Assembly: GCF_017355185.1 (NCBI RefSeq)
Contig: NZ_JADILJ010000034.1
Location: 1-40,938, forward strand
DNA: 40,938 nucleotides
Direction: 5' to 3'
Source: Rathayibacter sp. SD072
GTDB lineage: Bacteria > Actinomycetota > Actinomycetes > Actinomycetales > Microbacteriaceae
Below the pieces are notes generated by a model. The model was not told where the DNA came from and searched no databases. It was given only the letters and a program-made list of their open reading frames with translations. Positions 8,630 to 18,421 of the stretch are shown here, in pieces. A program made the translations under genes and the position numbers. Numbering within the stretch: position 1 is the stretch's first letter; each line of letters begins with the position of its first letter.

Positions 8630-9394
8630 ATGACTGCTTCGACGACCGCCATCGGCATCGACATCGGGGGAACCGGGATCAAGGGGGCGTTCGTCGACCT
8701 CGACGCGGGAGCGCTCCTCAGCGACCGCGTGAAGCTCGCGACCCCCGAGGGCGGACGACCGAAGGACATCATCGCGGTCGTCACCCAGATCATCGACGCG
8801 CTCCCCGACGTGGCCGCCGACACTCCCGTGGGCATCTGCTTCCCGGCCGCCGTCGTGCACGGGCGCACGATGTCGGCCGCGAACGTCTCGGACGAGTGGA
8901 TCGGCCTCGAGGCCGAGAAGCTGTTCGAGGACGCGATCGGACGCGACATCTTCTTCGTCAACGACGCGGATGCCGCGGGCTATGCGGAGGCGCGCTTCGG
9001 CGCCGCGAAGGACAAGCCGGGACTCGTCCTCATGACCACGCTGGGCACCGGCATCGGAACCGCGCAGATCTACAACGGCGTGCTGATCCCGAACGCCGAG
9101 CTCGGCCACCTCGAGATCCACGGCGGCGACTACGAGAAGAAGGCGTCGTTCGCCGCGAAGGAGCGCGAGGACCTCGACTACAAGCAGTGGGCGAAGCGGC
9201 TCCAGCGCTACTACTCCCACCTCGAGGCCCTGCTGTGGCCCGACCTGATCATCGTGGGAGGCGGGATCTCGAAGCACTACAAGGAGTTCCTGCCGCTGCT
9301 GGACCTGCGGACCCCGATCGTCCCGGCCGAGCTGCGGAACAACGCGGGGATCCTCGGCGCCGCCGCTCTCGCGGGTGGAGGGGTCCACTCCTGA
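8630..9394 (+). CDS. ppgK: Polyphosphate glucokinase (ROK family)
   Basis: PpgK phosphorylates glucose using inorganic polyphosphate, and in many actinobacteria also ATP, feeding glycolysis. The 254-residue protein opens with the phosphate-binding loop GIDIGGTGIKGAF (residues 9-21). It contains a VNDADAAG segment with the catalytic Asp near residue 110, a TLGTGIGTA phosphate-binding motif near 140 and an ELGHLEIHGGDYE segment near 160. The latter replaces the cysteine-rich zinc motif of classical ROK kinases, as expected for PpgK. I start at 8630 rather than at the ATG at 8621 because the latter overlaps the -10 element. A perfect 19-bp terminator hairpin follows. Confidence 0.93.
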   Translation: MTASTTAIGIDIGGTGIKGAFVDLDAGALLSDRVKLATPEGGRPKDIIAVVTQIIDALPDVAADTPVGICFPAAVVHGRTMSAANVSDEWIGLEAEKLFEDAIGRDIFFVNDADAAGYAEARFGAAKDKPGLVLMTTLGTGIGTAQIYNGVLIPNAELGHLEIHGGDYEKKASFAAKEREDLDYKQWAKRLQRYYSHLEALLWPDLIIVGGGISKHYKEFLPLLDLRTPIVPAELRNNAGILGAAALAGGGVHS

Positions 9395-9410
9395 GCACCC
9401 CGCCCTGAAC

Positions 9411-9451
9411 CACGAGGACCCCGCAGCGTCGAACGCTGCGGGGTCCTCGTG
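9411..9451. terminator. Perfect 19-bp hairpin between ppgK and rnpB
   Basis: Bases 9411-9429 pair perfectly with 9433-9451 around a 3-base loop. It lies 16 bases after the ppgK stop and next to the 3' end of the oppositely oriented RNase P RNA, so it probably terminates both. Confidence 0.9.
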
Positions 9452-9456
9452 CGAAG

Positions 9457-9836
9457 GGGCCGGCTGATACGCCGGGTTCTGTTCACGCCGCGCCTCTCGG
9501 CGGGCGCTGGACGGCCATCTCTCTCGGAGCCGTGTCGCCACGGCCCTCCAGCGGTCTACCCGAGGACCCGACGAGCAGCCGCATCGTCCTCTGTCTGACC
9601 TTGCTCCGGGCGAGGTTTACCGAGCGGACCGGATCACTCCGGCCCCTGGTGGTCTCTTACACCACCGTTTCACCCTTACCGCGGGCCGGAGCCCGTGGCG
9701 GTCTGTTCTCTGTGGCACTGTCTCGCGGGTCACCCCGGGTGGGTGTTGCCCACCGCCCTGCTCTGCGGAGCCCGGACGTTCCTCGGCGCCGGAGCTCTCG
9801 CCCCGGCGACGCGGCCGTCTTGCCGACCCGTTCGCC
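9457..9836 (-). ncRNA. rnpB: RNase P RNA, bacterial type A
   Basis: This is the catalytic RNA that trims tRNA 5' ends. Read on the minus strand it shows the invariant elements in order: GAGGAACGTCCGGGCTCC (conserved region I), then GGGTGACCCGCGAGACAGTG and CCACAGAGAACAGACCGCC, a GGTAAGGGTGAAACGGTG segment with TAAGAGACCACC, and near the 3' end a GAACAGAACCCGGCGTA segment that pairs back to the 5' half. The length is about 380 bases. The 5' end is estimated from a TACACT -10 element at 9842-9847 and the 3' end from the terminal GCCGG stem. Both ends may be off by about 10 bases. Confidence 0.95.
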
Positions 9837-9841
9837 CGTCC

Positions 9842-9847
9842 AGTGTA
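9842..9847 (-). promoter_or_regulatory. -10 element of rnpB
   Basis: TACACT on the minus strand lies about 6 bases before the expected first base of RNase P RNA. No clear -35 hexamer is seen. Confidence 0.55.
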
Positions 9848-9856
9848 GGACGGTGC

Positions 9857-10594
9857 TCAGGCGAGCGTCGACTCGTCCCCTCGGACGAGGACGGCGCCGC
9901 TGTCGGGGCAGAGGACGACCTCGTCCGGAGCGCTGGCGCGGATCCAGGAGAGGTCCGACTCGGTGAGGGCGACTCCGCTGCCCTCGGACACCTTGCCGCG
10001 CAGGAGCGCCGCGCCGACGCCGTAGCGCGCCCGCTGCTTCTCGTAGAGCTCGACCAGGTCGGACGGGATCGTCTCGACCAGCGAGGCGCGATCGCGAGCG
10101 AGCGACTCCTGCTTGCCGGCGAGCTTCTCGGCCAGGGCCGCCTTCTCGTCGGCGAGGGTGTCCAGGGCCGCGACGACCTCGTCGCGCTCGGCCCGGGCGG
10201 TCGCCACCTCGGCGTCGATGCCCTCGATGCGCTCCATCAGGGTCAGCTCGATCTCCTCCAGGTCGCCGCGGCGCTTGAGCAGCGATGCGATCTCGCCCTC
10301 GAGGGCCGCGATGTCCTTCGCGGAGGAGGAGACCTGCAGTCGCTCCCGGTCGCGGGCGAGCCGCTTCTCGACGACGCTCACATCGGACTCGATGCGTCCG
10401 AGCTCCGTACGGGCGTCCTCGAGGCGTCCGAGCCGCTCGGCGAGGGTGCGCCGGGTCTGGTCGTTGCGCGCCTGCATGGCCTGGATCTTCGCGATCTGCG
10501 GCAGCGTGGCGACGGCGTGGCGCAGCTGGGCTGCTCGCGTGTCGAGCGTCTGCAGGGTCAGTAGCTCGCGCTGGTCGGCGGGGCTGGCTTTCAC
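9857..10594 (-). CDS. Coiled-coil protein with a degenerate C4 zinc ribbon
   Basis: The 245-residue cytoplasmic protein is predicted to be almost entirely helical coiled coil from about residue 5 to 185, with heptad-like runs of Leu, Glu, Arg and Ala. It ends in the position of a C4-type zinc ribbon. In the family this domain has two CxxC pairs. Here the first pair lies in GKVSEGSGVAL and has no Cys, and the second is CPDSG with one Cys, so only one of four ligands remains and zinc binding is unlikely. The GTG start at 10594 follows GAGG. It is the downstream partner of the Nif3-like gene, as in other actinobacteria (for example the Rv2230c-Rv2229c pair). Its function is unknown. Confidence 0.85.
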   Translation of the reverse strand: MKASPADQRELLTLQTLDTRAAQLRHAVATLPQIAKIQAMQARNDQTRRTLAERLGRLEDARTELGRIESDVSVVEKRLARDRERLQVSSSAKDIAALEGEIASLLKRRGDLEEIELTLMERIEGIDAEVATARAERDEVVAALDTLADEKAALAEKLAGKQESLARDRASLVETIPSDLVELYEKQRARYGVGAALLRGKVSEGSGVALTESDLSWIRASAPDEVVLCPDSGAVLVRGDESTLA

Positions 10595-10660
10595 GTCGCG
10601 GTCCTCGTTCCCGGCACAGGGGTCGTCGTGCCGCGTCCATTCTCGCGTGTCGAGCGCCGC

Positions 10661-11476
10661 TCAGTGGACGATCGCGAAATCCCAGGGATCGGTGCGGGTC
10701 TCGCTCACGTCGACGGCGAGCGTCGGCAGCGCCCGGCGGAGCGCCTCGGCGGCCACGTCCAGCCAGAGCCACTCGCTCGCCCAGTGCGAGACGTCCAGCA
10801 GCGCGGGGCCGGTGCCGTGCAGGGCCTTCTCGCGCGCCTCCGAGGCCGGGTGGTGCCGGAGGTCGGCCGTGATGTACACGTCGCTCGTGCGGACGCCGGG
10901 GGCGTCGAGGAGGGAGTCCCCCGCTCCCCCGCAGAGCGAGACTCGGCGGACCGGCGTGTCGTAGAGCCCGGCCGCGCGCACTCCTCCGGCCGTGGCGGGG
11001 AGCAGATCCGCCACCGCGGAGGCGAGACGGCCCAGCGTCACCTCCTCGGGCAGGTCGCCGACGCGACCGAGCCCGACCTCCGGATCGGCGCCGGGCACGA
11101 TCGGCGTGGTCCCCGTGAGGCCGAGGCGGGAGGCGATGACGTCCGAGACCCCGTCCGCCACGATGTCCGCGTTCGTGTGCGCCGACACCAGCGCGCAGCC
11201 TCCGCGGATCAGGTCGGCGAGCAGGCGGCCCTTGTAGCCGTCCTCGGCGATGGAGGTCACCCCGCGCAGGAGCAGGGGGTGGTGCGCCACGAGGAGCTGG
11301 TACCCGCCGTCGACGCCCTCCTGCACGGTGTCCGAGACGACGTCCACGGTGAGGAGGATGCGCTCGATCGACGAGTCGGGGTCGCCTGTGACGAGACCGG
11401 GTGCGTCCCAGCTCTCGGCCGCGGCCTCTGGCCAGAGTCGGTCGATGACGGCGTGGACGTCGCGCAGGGAGGGCAT
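10661..11476 (-). CDS. Nif3-like dinuclear metal centre protein (YqfO/GTP cyclohydrolase I type 2 family)
   Basis: The 271-residue protein belongs to the widely conserved hexameric Nif3/DUF34 family with a two-metal site; its physiological role is unsettled, and 'GTP cyclohydrolase I type 2' is only a database name. Metal-binding residues are visible: His65 and His66 in LLVAHHPLLLRG, His and Asp in SAHTNAD near residue 100, and a C-terminal LLDVSHWASEW with His and Glu near 231. It lacks the PII-like middle insertion of the longer forms. The ATG is predicted to be leaderless (-10 at 11483-11488). The zinc-ribbon homologue follows 66 bases downstream. Confidence 0.92.
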   Translation of the reverse strand: MPSLRDVHAVIDRLWPEAAAESWDAPGLVTGDPDSSIERILLTVDVVSDTVQEGVDGGYQLLVAHHPLLLRGVTSIAEDGYKGRLLADLIRGGCALVSAHTNADIVADGVSDVIASRLGLTGTTPIVPGADPEVGLGRVGDLPEEVTLGRLASAVADLLPATAGGVRAAGLYDTPVRRVSLCGGAGDSLLDAPGVRTSDVYITADLRHHPASEAREKALHGTGPALLDVSHWASEWLWLDVAAEALRRALPTLAVDVSETRTDPWDFAIVH

Positions 11477-11482
11477 GCCACA

Positions 11483-11488
11483 AGGCTA
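11483..11488 (-). promoter_or_regulatory. -10 element, leaderless promoter (Nif3-like gene)
   Basis: TAGCCT on the minus strand, 6 bases, then the ATG at 11476. Confidence 0.6.
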
Positions 11489-11511
11489 GGGTGCGGAGCG
11501 GTCGGGCCGCG

Positions 11512-12255
11512 TCAGTGCGCGTGGTCGGATTCGACCGCGCGGATGGCGGCGTCCGACACGGATGCGTCGTCGTCGAGGTCCGCCGCGAGGTAGTCCTCGG
11601 ACTCCGGCAGCCGGACGGTGATGCCCCCGTACTGCTCCACCTCGAGGGCGCCGTGCAGACCGGAGGCCGCGAGGACGTGGCCGCCCACGGTCCCGGTGGT
11701 GTCGACGAAGTGGGTGTGCAGCCCCGCGACGCTGATGCCCTGGAACGGCTTGGGCGCGACGAAGCCGACCAGCGTGCCCTCGACGGACTCCAGGTGCAGC
11801 TCCCGCTGGTCGTGCATGGCGTCGGCGAGGCGCAGGTAGGGCTTCGTCTGCGCGATCGGCTGGCGGAGCGTCAGCCGATCGAAGCGTCCCCGCACGCGGA
11901 CGCCCAGGAACACGTTGTGGCTGGCGACCAGGCCGCGCACCGCCGCGAGCAGGGCGTCGAGCGACGGGACATCGTGCAGCGGCACCACGACGTCGGCGCG
12001 GAAGTGCGAGACCTCGACGAAGGCGACGCGGTCGTCGGGCTCGAGCACCAGGACCGACCCGTCCCCGCGGAACAGCCGGTGGACGCCGTCGAGGACGACG
12101 AGCTCCCCGTCCATCCGATCGCCGCAGCCCAGGCCGAAGTCGCCCGCGAGATCGACCTCGGAGCGGGACACGACGCCGTCGAAGAGACCGGCCAGCAGAG
12201 CGTCGACCAGGGAGAACTGCGTGATGAGGCCGCGAGAGGCGGTCGATGCGGGCAT
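11512..12255 (-). CDS. alsD: Alpha-acetolactate decarboxylase
   Basis: The enzyme converts 2-acetolactate to acetoin and diverts excess pyruvate or acetolactate into neutral products. The 247-residue protein carries the zinc triad His180, His182 and His193 in HTHFVDTTGTVGGH, with exactly the spacing of the characterised Brevibacillus enzyme, and a matching Glu51 in DGELVVLDG. No acetolactate synthase or butanediol dehydrogenase gene is adjacent, so it stands alone. Frames open to a GTG at 12261, but a CAGACT element lies 6 bases before the ATG at 12255, which I take as the start. The gene is also called budA. Confidence 0.92.
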   Translation of the reverse strand: MPASTASRGLITQFSLVDALLAGLFDGVVSRSEVDLAGDFGLGCGDRMDGELVVLDGVHRLFRGDGSVLVLEPDDRVAFVEVSHFRADVVVPLHDVPSLDALLAAVRGLVASHNVFLGVRVRGRFDRLTLRQPIAQTKPYLRLADAMHDQRELHLESVEGTLVGFVAPKPFQGISVAGLHTHFVDTTGTVGGHVLAASGLHGALEVEQYGGITVRLPESEDYLAADLDDDASVSDAAIRAVESDHAH

Positions 12256-12378
12256 GCCCACAGTCTGGCGGAGCGGGACGGGGTGCCCTGGCCCCTGTTC
12301 GTGCCGGCGACGGCCTGAGCTCCGGAGGGGGAGCGGATCATCGAAAAGTCTCGGTGATCCGCCGCGATGGCTTCAACG

Positions 12379-12410
12379 CAGAAGAGCCGCCCCGGAGGGC
12401 GGCTCTTCTG
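12379..12410 (-). terminator. Terminator downstream of tRNA-Ala
   Basis: A perfect 14-bp stem (12379-12392 with 12397-12410) with loop CGGA lies 7 bases after the tRNA 3' end on the minus strand. Confidence 0.8.
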
Positions 12411-12416
12411 TCTCGG

Positions 12417-12489
12417 TGGATCCGAGGGGATTCGAACCCCTGACCCCCTGCATGCCATGCAGGTGCGCTACCAGCTGCGCCACGGACCC
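12417..12489 (-). tRNA. tRNA-Ala (anticodon GGC)
   Basis: The 73-base cloverleaf has a 7-bp acceptor stem GGGTCCG/CGGATCC that includes the G3-U70 pair identifying alanine tRNAs. The anticodon loop is ATGGCAT (anticodon GGC) and the T arm is AGGGG-TTCGAAT-CCCCT. The discriminator is A. The next bases read CCG, so the terminal CCA is not encoded. Confidence 0.97.
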
Positions 12490-12538
12490 GTTCGTCTTGC
12501 CTGTTCTGTTCCCTCCGCCCGGCGGAAGCAACTCGAAT

Positions 12539-12544
12539 AATCTA
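12539..12544 (-). promoter_or_regulatory. Probable -10 of tRNA-Ala
   Basis: TAGATT on the minus strand lies about 50 bases before the mature 5' end. A weak TTCGTC stands 17 bases further upstream as a possible -35. Confidence 0.4.
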
Positions 12545-12594
12545 CAACACGAAGTGCGTCAGACGAAATCGAGAGCCGCCACCGGGCGTGTTCC

Positions 12595-12990
12595 TCAACT
12601 GGAGGCGGTCGAGGACTCCGCCACGACGGGCTGGTCGAGGGTGAACGGAACCGTCGGGCAGTCCTTCCAGAGGCGCTCGAGGGAGTAGTACATGCGGTCC
12701 TCCTCGTGGAAGACGTGGACGACGAGGTCGCCGAAGTCGATCAGGATCCAGCGGCCCTCCGAGCGGCCCTCGCGGCGCAGGGGCTTCCGCCCGGAGGCGA
12801 TCAGCCGATCCTCGACCTCGTTGGCGATCGCGACGACGTTGCGCTCGGAGCGCCCGGTCACGAGCAGGAAGATGTCGACGAGCGGCAGCGGACCGGACAC
12901 GTCGAGCGCGACCAGGTCCTCCCCGCCCTTGGAGTCGGCGGCGGTGGCCGCGATGTCGAGCAGGGCGCGGGCGGAATCGGTCGCAGTCAT
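12595..12990 (-). CDS. rsfS: Ribosome silencing factor RsfS (DUF143/Iojap)
   Basis: RsfS binds ribosomal protein L14 and blocks subunit joining during starvation. The 131-residue protein shows the family blocks ALDVSGPLPLVDIFLLVTG near residue 28, NVVAIANEVEDRL near 51, GRWILIDFGDLVVHVFHEE near 79 and YYSLERLW near 101. The C-terminal tail is acidic and Ser-rich. It is the last gene of the nadD unit, which is its typical neighbourhood, and starts 26 bases after the preceding gene. tRNA-Ala follows about 100 bases downstream on the same strand. Confidence 0.95.
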   Translation of the reverse strand: MTATDSARALLDIAATAADSKGGEDLVALDVSGPLPLVDIFLLVTGRSERNVVAIANEVEDRLIASGRKPLRREGRSEGRWILIDFGDLVVHVFHEEDRMYYSLERLWKDCPTVPFTLDQPVVAESSTASS

Positions 12991-13016
12991 GAAGCCTTCA
13001 GTGTCGGGAGAGCGGA

Positions 13017-14174
13017 TCAGAAGATGTTGAGGACGAAGCCGCCGATGAACAGCGCGATGGAGGCCACGAGGAGCACGGCCGCCGTGATGGCGAGCACCAC
13101 GGGAGCGCTGATGCCGCGCTTCTTCTGCGGCGCGATCATGGCGGTGCCGGCGGCGTGCGTCGAGACGGCGCTCGACGCCCGGACGGGCTCGGAGTCGGCA
13201 GCGGGCTGCTCGCGGTCGATGCGGTCGACGTAGCGGTCCACATCGGGCGAGTCGTAGAGGTTGGGGTGCTGACCCGTCGAGCCGAGGCTGCGCGGGAGCT
13301 CGAAGGTGCCGGTGACGATGACCTCGCCGGTGTCGGCGCGGCCCTCGACGACGGCGCCCGCACCCGTGGTGGGCAGGATCAGCGCGTTGGTGGTCGTGAC
13401 CGCGCCCGTCGAGGCGACTCCGCGGGCGATGAGCTCGTCGAAAGAGGCGTCGACCTCCTCCTTGGACTTGCTGTCGAGCTCCTCGGTGATGGCGAGGTGC
13501 TCGATCGGCGGCTGGAAGCTGCCCGTGATCTCGGTCGCCTTCTCCTCGCCGAGGTCGATCGAGCCGCCGACGGTGGCGAAGAGGGCGGTGTTGAGCTTCG
13601 GCTCGACAGGCCGCGGCTCCTCATCGGAGTCGTCGACCGCGGGCAGTGCCGCGGCCCGATCGACGGCTCCTTCGACGTCGGACGACTCGACGTCGGACGA
13701 CTCGACGCCGGACGGCTCGACGGCGGACGACTCACCGGGGGTGGAAGCGCGGGACTGCTCGCCCTCCCCCGGGCCGTCGTCAGCAGCGGACGGCTCGTCA
13801 GCGGCGGCTGGCCCGGAGCCGGCCGGGACGTCGATGGCGGGCGCGGCGGCGAGCTTCTCGGCCTGCTGCTGGGCGTGCAGGGCACGCAGCTCGCGCCGGG
13901 TCAGGCTCGAGCGCTCGACGCCCTCCGGCAGGACGACCTCGAGGGCCGAGGTGCGGAGGTCGGGCTCGCGGGCGGGCTCGGCCTCGGGGGCGGCGATCCG
14001 CAGGGTCTGCGTGGGAGTGAGCACGGGCATGTCGCCCGCGGCGGTCACGGAGGCGGTGGCGGCTCGACGCGATGTCGTCGGCGCCGCTGCAGCGGGGGCG
14101 ACCCCGGCCTCGCGGCGTTCGCGCTCGCGGATCTCGCGCCGGGTGAGCGGCTTCTCCTCGGGCTGGACTGTCAT
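13017..14174 (-). CDS. Single-pass membrane protein with long disordered region
   Basis: I do not recognise a characterised family. The 385-residue protein starts with a basic segment ([13 protein letters not shown]), followed by about 290 residues of Ala, Pro, Ser, Glu and Asp-rich low complexity in which a second [14 protein letters not shown] copy appears near residue 85. A conserved-looking Ser/Thr-rich stretch follows, then one C-terminal membrane helix (about residues 357-383). Genes of this architecture often lie between nadD and rsfS in Microbacteriaceae. The ATG overlaps the nadD stop as ATGA, which implies translational coupling. The longer open frame to 14879 only runs through nadD out of frame. 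Confidence 0.8.
   Translation of the reverse strand: MTVQPEEKPLTRREIRERERREAGVAPAAAAPTTSRRAATASVTAAGDMPVLTPTQTLRIAAPEAEPAREPDLRTSALEVVLPEGVERSSLTRRELRALHAQQQAEKLAAAPAIDVPAGSGPAAADEPSAADDGPGEGEQSRASTPGESSAVEPSGVESSDVESSDVEGAVDRAAALPAVDDSDEEPRPVEPKLNTALFATVGGSIDLGEEKATEITGSFQPPIEHLAITEELDSKSKEEVDASFDELIARGVASTGAVTTTNALILPTTGAGAVVEGRADTGEVIVTGTFELPRSLGSTGQHPNLYDSPDVDRYVDRIDREQPAADSEPVRASSAVSTHAAGTAMIAPQKKRGISAPVVLAITAAVLLVASIALFIGGFVLNIF
13672..13731 (-). repeat. Four tandem 15-bp repeats inside the membrane-protein gene
   Basis: Units start at 13672, 13687, 13702 and 13717. The first two are identical (TCGACGTCGGACGAC); the third and fourth differ at two and one bases. They encode SSDVE-type five-residue repeats in the disordered region and could change in number by slippage. 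Confidence 0.85.
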
Positions 14175-14782
14175 GGCGTGCTCCGATACAGGTGGTGCTT
14201 CGAGATGTACTGGACGACACCGTCGGGAACCAGGTACCAGACCGGATGACCCCGGTTCACGCGGCTCCGACAATCCGTCGAGGAAATCGCTAGCGCCGGA
14301 ATTTCCAACAAGGATACGTCCTGCGCCGGCAATCCCGAAACGTTGAGCACATGGCCGGGCCGGCTCACCGCGACGAAGTGCGCGAGCTCCCAGAGCTCGT
14401 CGTAGTCCTTCCAGCTCAGGATCTGCGCGACGGCGTCGGCTCCGGTGATGAAAAAGAGCTCGGCGTCCGGGTGCGCGGCGTGGATGTCGCGCAGGGTGTC
14501 GATCGTGTACGTCGTCCCGATCCGGTCGACGTCGACCCGGCTCACCGTGAACCTCGGATTGGAGGCCGTGGCGATCACCGTCATGAGGTACCGGTGCTCG
14601 GCCGAGGTGACCGTCTTCTTGTGCCACGGCTGACCGGTGGGCACGAAGACCACCTCGTCGAGGTCGAACGACTGGGCGACCTCGGAGGCCGCCACGAGGT
14701 GCCCGTGGTGGATCGGGTCGAACGTTCCGCCCATCACGCCGATGCGGGGACGCCGGGGGTCTCCGCTGGCGGCGGACGTCAC
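14171..14782 (-). CDS. nadD: Nicotinate-nucleotide adenylyltransferase
   Basis: NadD transfers AMP from ATP to nicotinate mononucleotide, an essential step of NAD synthesis. The 203-residue protein has the nucleotidyltransferase signature [11 protein letters not shown] at residues 18-28, [10 protein letters not shown] near 48, [15 protein letters not shown] near 111 and the ISSTDCR variant of the family ISSTxIR motif near 167. It begins with GTG at 14782, with GGAGG about 10 bases upstream. It overlaps the next gene by ATGA and lies 18 bases after the small His-tailed gene, so these are cotranscribed with rsfS. Confidence 0.95.
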   Translation of the reverse strand: MTSAASGDPRRPRIGVMGGTFDPIHHGHLVAASEVAQSFDLDEVVFVPTGQPWHKKTVTSAEHRYLMTVIATASNPRFTVSRVDVDRIGTTYTIDTLRDIHAAHPDAELFFITGADAVAQILSWKDYDELWELAHFVAVSRPGHVLNVSGLPAQDVSLLEIPALAISSTDCRSRVNRGHPVWYLVPDGVVQYISKHHLYRSTP

Positions 14783-14800
14783 GAGCGCGGGGCCTCCGGA

Positions 14801-14995
14801 CTAGTGGCCGTGGCCGTGCTGGTCGGCCTGCCCGGTGGTCTTGTGCGAGTGCCGGTTGGCGACGTCGCGGTAGCTCCACGTCACGAAGCCGAGACCGACG
14901 AACGCGACGGCGGCGATGAGGCCGAACACGATCGACGGGAACGGCAGCTCGACGTGGGTCGATGCTTCTGCCAGGACGGTCGTCACCAGGGACAT
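14801..14995 (-). CDS. Small membrane protein with His-rich tail
   Basis: This 64-residue protein has one membrane helix (about residues 20-42, SIVFGLIAAVAFVGLGFVTW) and a cytosolic tail, HSHKTTGQADQHGHGH, with six His in 16 residues that could bind metal. I do not recognise a family. It heads the nadD-rsfS unit. The start is well supported: AAGGAG sits 7 bases before the ATG, and a TAGACT -10 lies about 45 bases upstream. Its function is unknown; a metal or assembly role would be guesswork. Confidence 0.75.
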   Translation of the reverse strand: MSLVTTVLAEASTHVELPFPSIVFGLIAAVAFVGLGFVTWSYRDVANRHSHKTTGQADQHGHGH

Positions 14996-15038
14996 TCGGT
15001 GCTCCTTGAAGTTCGGGGTGCCCGCGCGGGCGCTGTCG

Positions 15039-15044
15039 AGTCTA
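15039..15044 (-). promoter_or_regulatory. -10 element of the small membrane protein-nadD-rsfS unit
   Basis: TAGACT on the minus strand predicts a start near 15032 and a leader of about 37 bases that contains the AAGGAG site. Confidence 0.5.
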
Positions 15045-15061
15045 CCCGGACGCCACTCGGG

Positions 15062-16330
15062 CTAGGCGCGGACCTGACCGGCCCCGCGCAGGAGCCACTT
15101 CGTGCTCGTCAGCTCGGGCAGTCCCATGGGACCGCGGGCGTGGAGCTTCTGGGTCGAGATCCCGACCTCGGCGCCGAAGCCGAACTCGCCGCCGTCGGTG
15201 AAGCGGGTCGACGCGTTGACCATGACGACGGCGGAGTCGACCTCCGCGAGGAAGCGCTCGGCGCTCGCGAGGTCGTTCGTGACGATGGACTCGGTGTGGT
15301 GCGTCGAGTAGCGGACGATGTGCTCCATCGCCGCGTCCAGGTCGTCGACGATCGCGACCGCGATGTCGAGAGAGTAGTACTCGGCCGACCAGTCCTCCTC
15401 GGTCGCGGCGACCGCCCCCGGATGCAGGGCCACGACCCGCTCGTCGCCGTGCACGGTGACCCCGGCGCGCTCGAGGCGTCCGAGCACCGCGGGGAGGAGC
15501 CGCTCGGCGGCGTCCCGGTGCACCAGCAGGGTCTCGAGGGCGTTGCAGGTGCTCGGGCGCTGGGTCTTCGCGTTGTGCACGATGTCGACGGCCCACTGCT
15601 CGTCGGCGGAGGCGTCGAGGAAGACGTGGACCACTCCGGCGCCCGTCTCGATGACCGGGACCGTGGACTCCGTGACGACGGACTCGATCAGCCCTGCGCT
15701 GCCCCGCGGCACCAGGACGTCGACGTAGCCGCGCGCGCGCATCAGCGCCTTCGCGCCCTCGCGACCGTGGTCGTCGACCGTCTGCACGAGCTCGCGCGGC
15801 AGTCCGACCGAGGCGATCGCCTCCTGCAGCAGCTCGACGAGGACGCGGTTGGTGTTCTCTGCGGCCGTTCCGCCCCGGAGGATCACCGCGTTGCCGCTCT
15901 TCAGGGCGAGGGCCGCGATGTCGATGGTCACGTTCGGCCGGGCCTCGTAGATCGCCCCGACGACGCCGAACGGCACGCGGACCTGCGTCAGCGAGGCGCC
16001 GTTGGGCAGGGCGGACCCGCGCACGGTCTGGCCGACGGGGTCGACGAGCCCCGCGACGGCGACGACCGCATCGGCGAGGGATCCGAGCCGCGCCTCGTCC
16101 AGGCGCAGCCTGTCCTGCAGGCCGGTGCTCATGCCGTTCTCGCGACCGTTCGCGAGGTCGAGCGCGTTGGCGGGGACGATCCGCGCCGCACCCTCGCGGA
16201 CGGCGTCCGCGATCGCGAGGAGCGCGCGGTTCTTGAGGTCGGTCGTGGCGCTGCGGAGGGAGCGGGAGGCGGCGCGGGACGCGGCGAAGCGGTCGGTCAG
16301 CGCGGTGCGGTCGAGGGTCGTCTGCGGCAT
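15062..16330 (-). CDS. proA: Glutamate-5-semialdehyde dehydrogenase (gamma-glutamyl phosphate reductase)
   Basis: ProA reduces gamma-glutamyl phosphate with NADPH in proline synthesis. The 422-residue protein has the VPFGVVGAIYEARPNVT motif near residue 119, the NAVILRGGTAAENTN motif near 147 and the catalytic Cys262 in RPSTCNALE. The open frame extends to 16378, but a TACACT -10 ends 6 bases before the ATG at 16330, giving a leaderless start at the conserved MPQTTLDRTAL region. A terminator separates it from obgE. proB, which supplies its substrate and often lies between obgE and proA in actinobacteria, is not there. Confidence 0.95.
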   Translation of the reverse strand: MPQTTLDRTALTDRFAASRAASRSLRSATTDLKNRALLAIADAVREGAARIVPANALDLANGRENGMSTGLQDRLRLDEARLGSLADAVVAVAGLVDPVGQTVRGSALPNGASLTQVRVPFGVVGAIYEARPNVTIDIAALALKSGNAVILRGGTAAENTNRVLVELLQEAIASVGLPRELVQTVDDHGREGAKALMRARGYVDVLVPRGSAGLIESVVTESTVPVIETGAGVVHVFLDASADEQWAVDIVHNAKTQRPSTCNALETLLVHRDAAERLLPAVLGRLERAGVTVHGDERVVALHPGAVAATEEDWSAEYYSLDIAVAIVDDLDAAMEHIVRYSTHHTESIVTNDLASAERFLAEVDSAVVMVNASTRFTDGGEFGFGAEVGISTQKLHARGPMGLPELTSTKWLLRGAGQVRA

Positions 16331-16336
16331 CCGCAC

Positions 16337-16342
16337 AGTGTA
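16337..16342 (-). promoter_or_regulatory. -10 element, leaderless promoter (proA)
   Basis: TACACT on the minus strand, 6 bases, then the ATG at 16330. Confidence 0.6.
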
Positions 16343-16366
16343 GTGCGGGTGGGAGGCGGACGGACG

Positions 16367-16398
16367 GGGCCCCGGCACCCTGGTGGGTGCCGGGGCCC
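16367..16398 (-). terminator. Terminator after obgE
   Basis: A perfect 14-bp GC stem (16367-16380 with 16385-16398) with loop TGGT begins 4 bases after the obgE stop and ends before the proA promoter. Confidence 0.85.
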
Positions 16399-16402
16399 GA
16401 GG

Positions 16403-18341
<1,939 letters not shown>

Positions 18342-18421
18342 TTCTCATCTCCTCGAGACCGGGGGGGCCGCAGCCCCGTGCTGACGATCCGCGGTGCGAT
18401 GGCTCGCTCCGCGGTCAGCGG

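Noticed and set aside
9532-9966. A 144-codon frame over the RNase P RNA
   Set aside because: The bases are explained by conserved RNase P RNA elements on the other strand.
13017-14879. Extension of the membrane-protein frame upstream of 14174 through nadD
   Set aside because: The region encodes NadD in another frame; the ATGA overlap gives a natural start at 14174.
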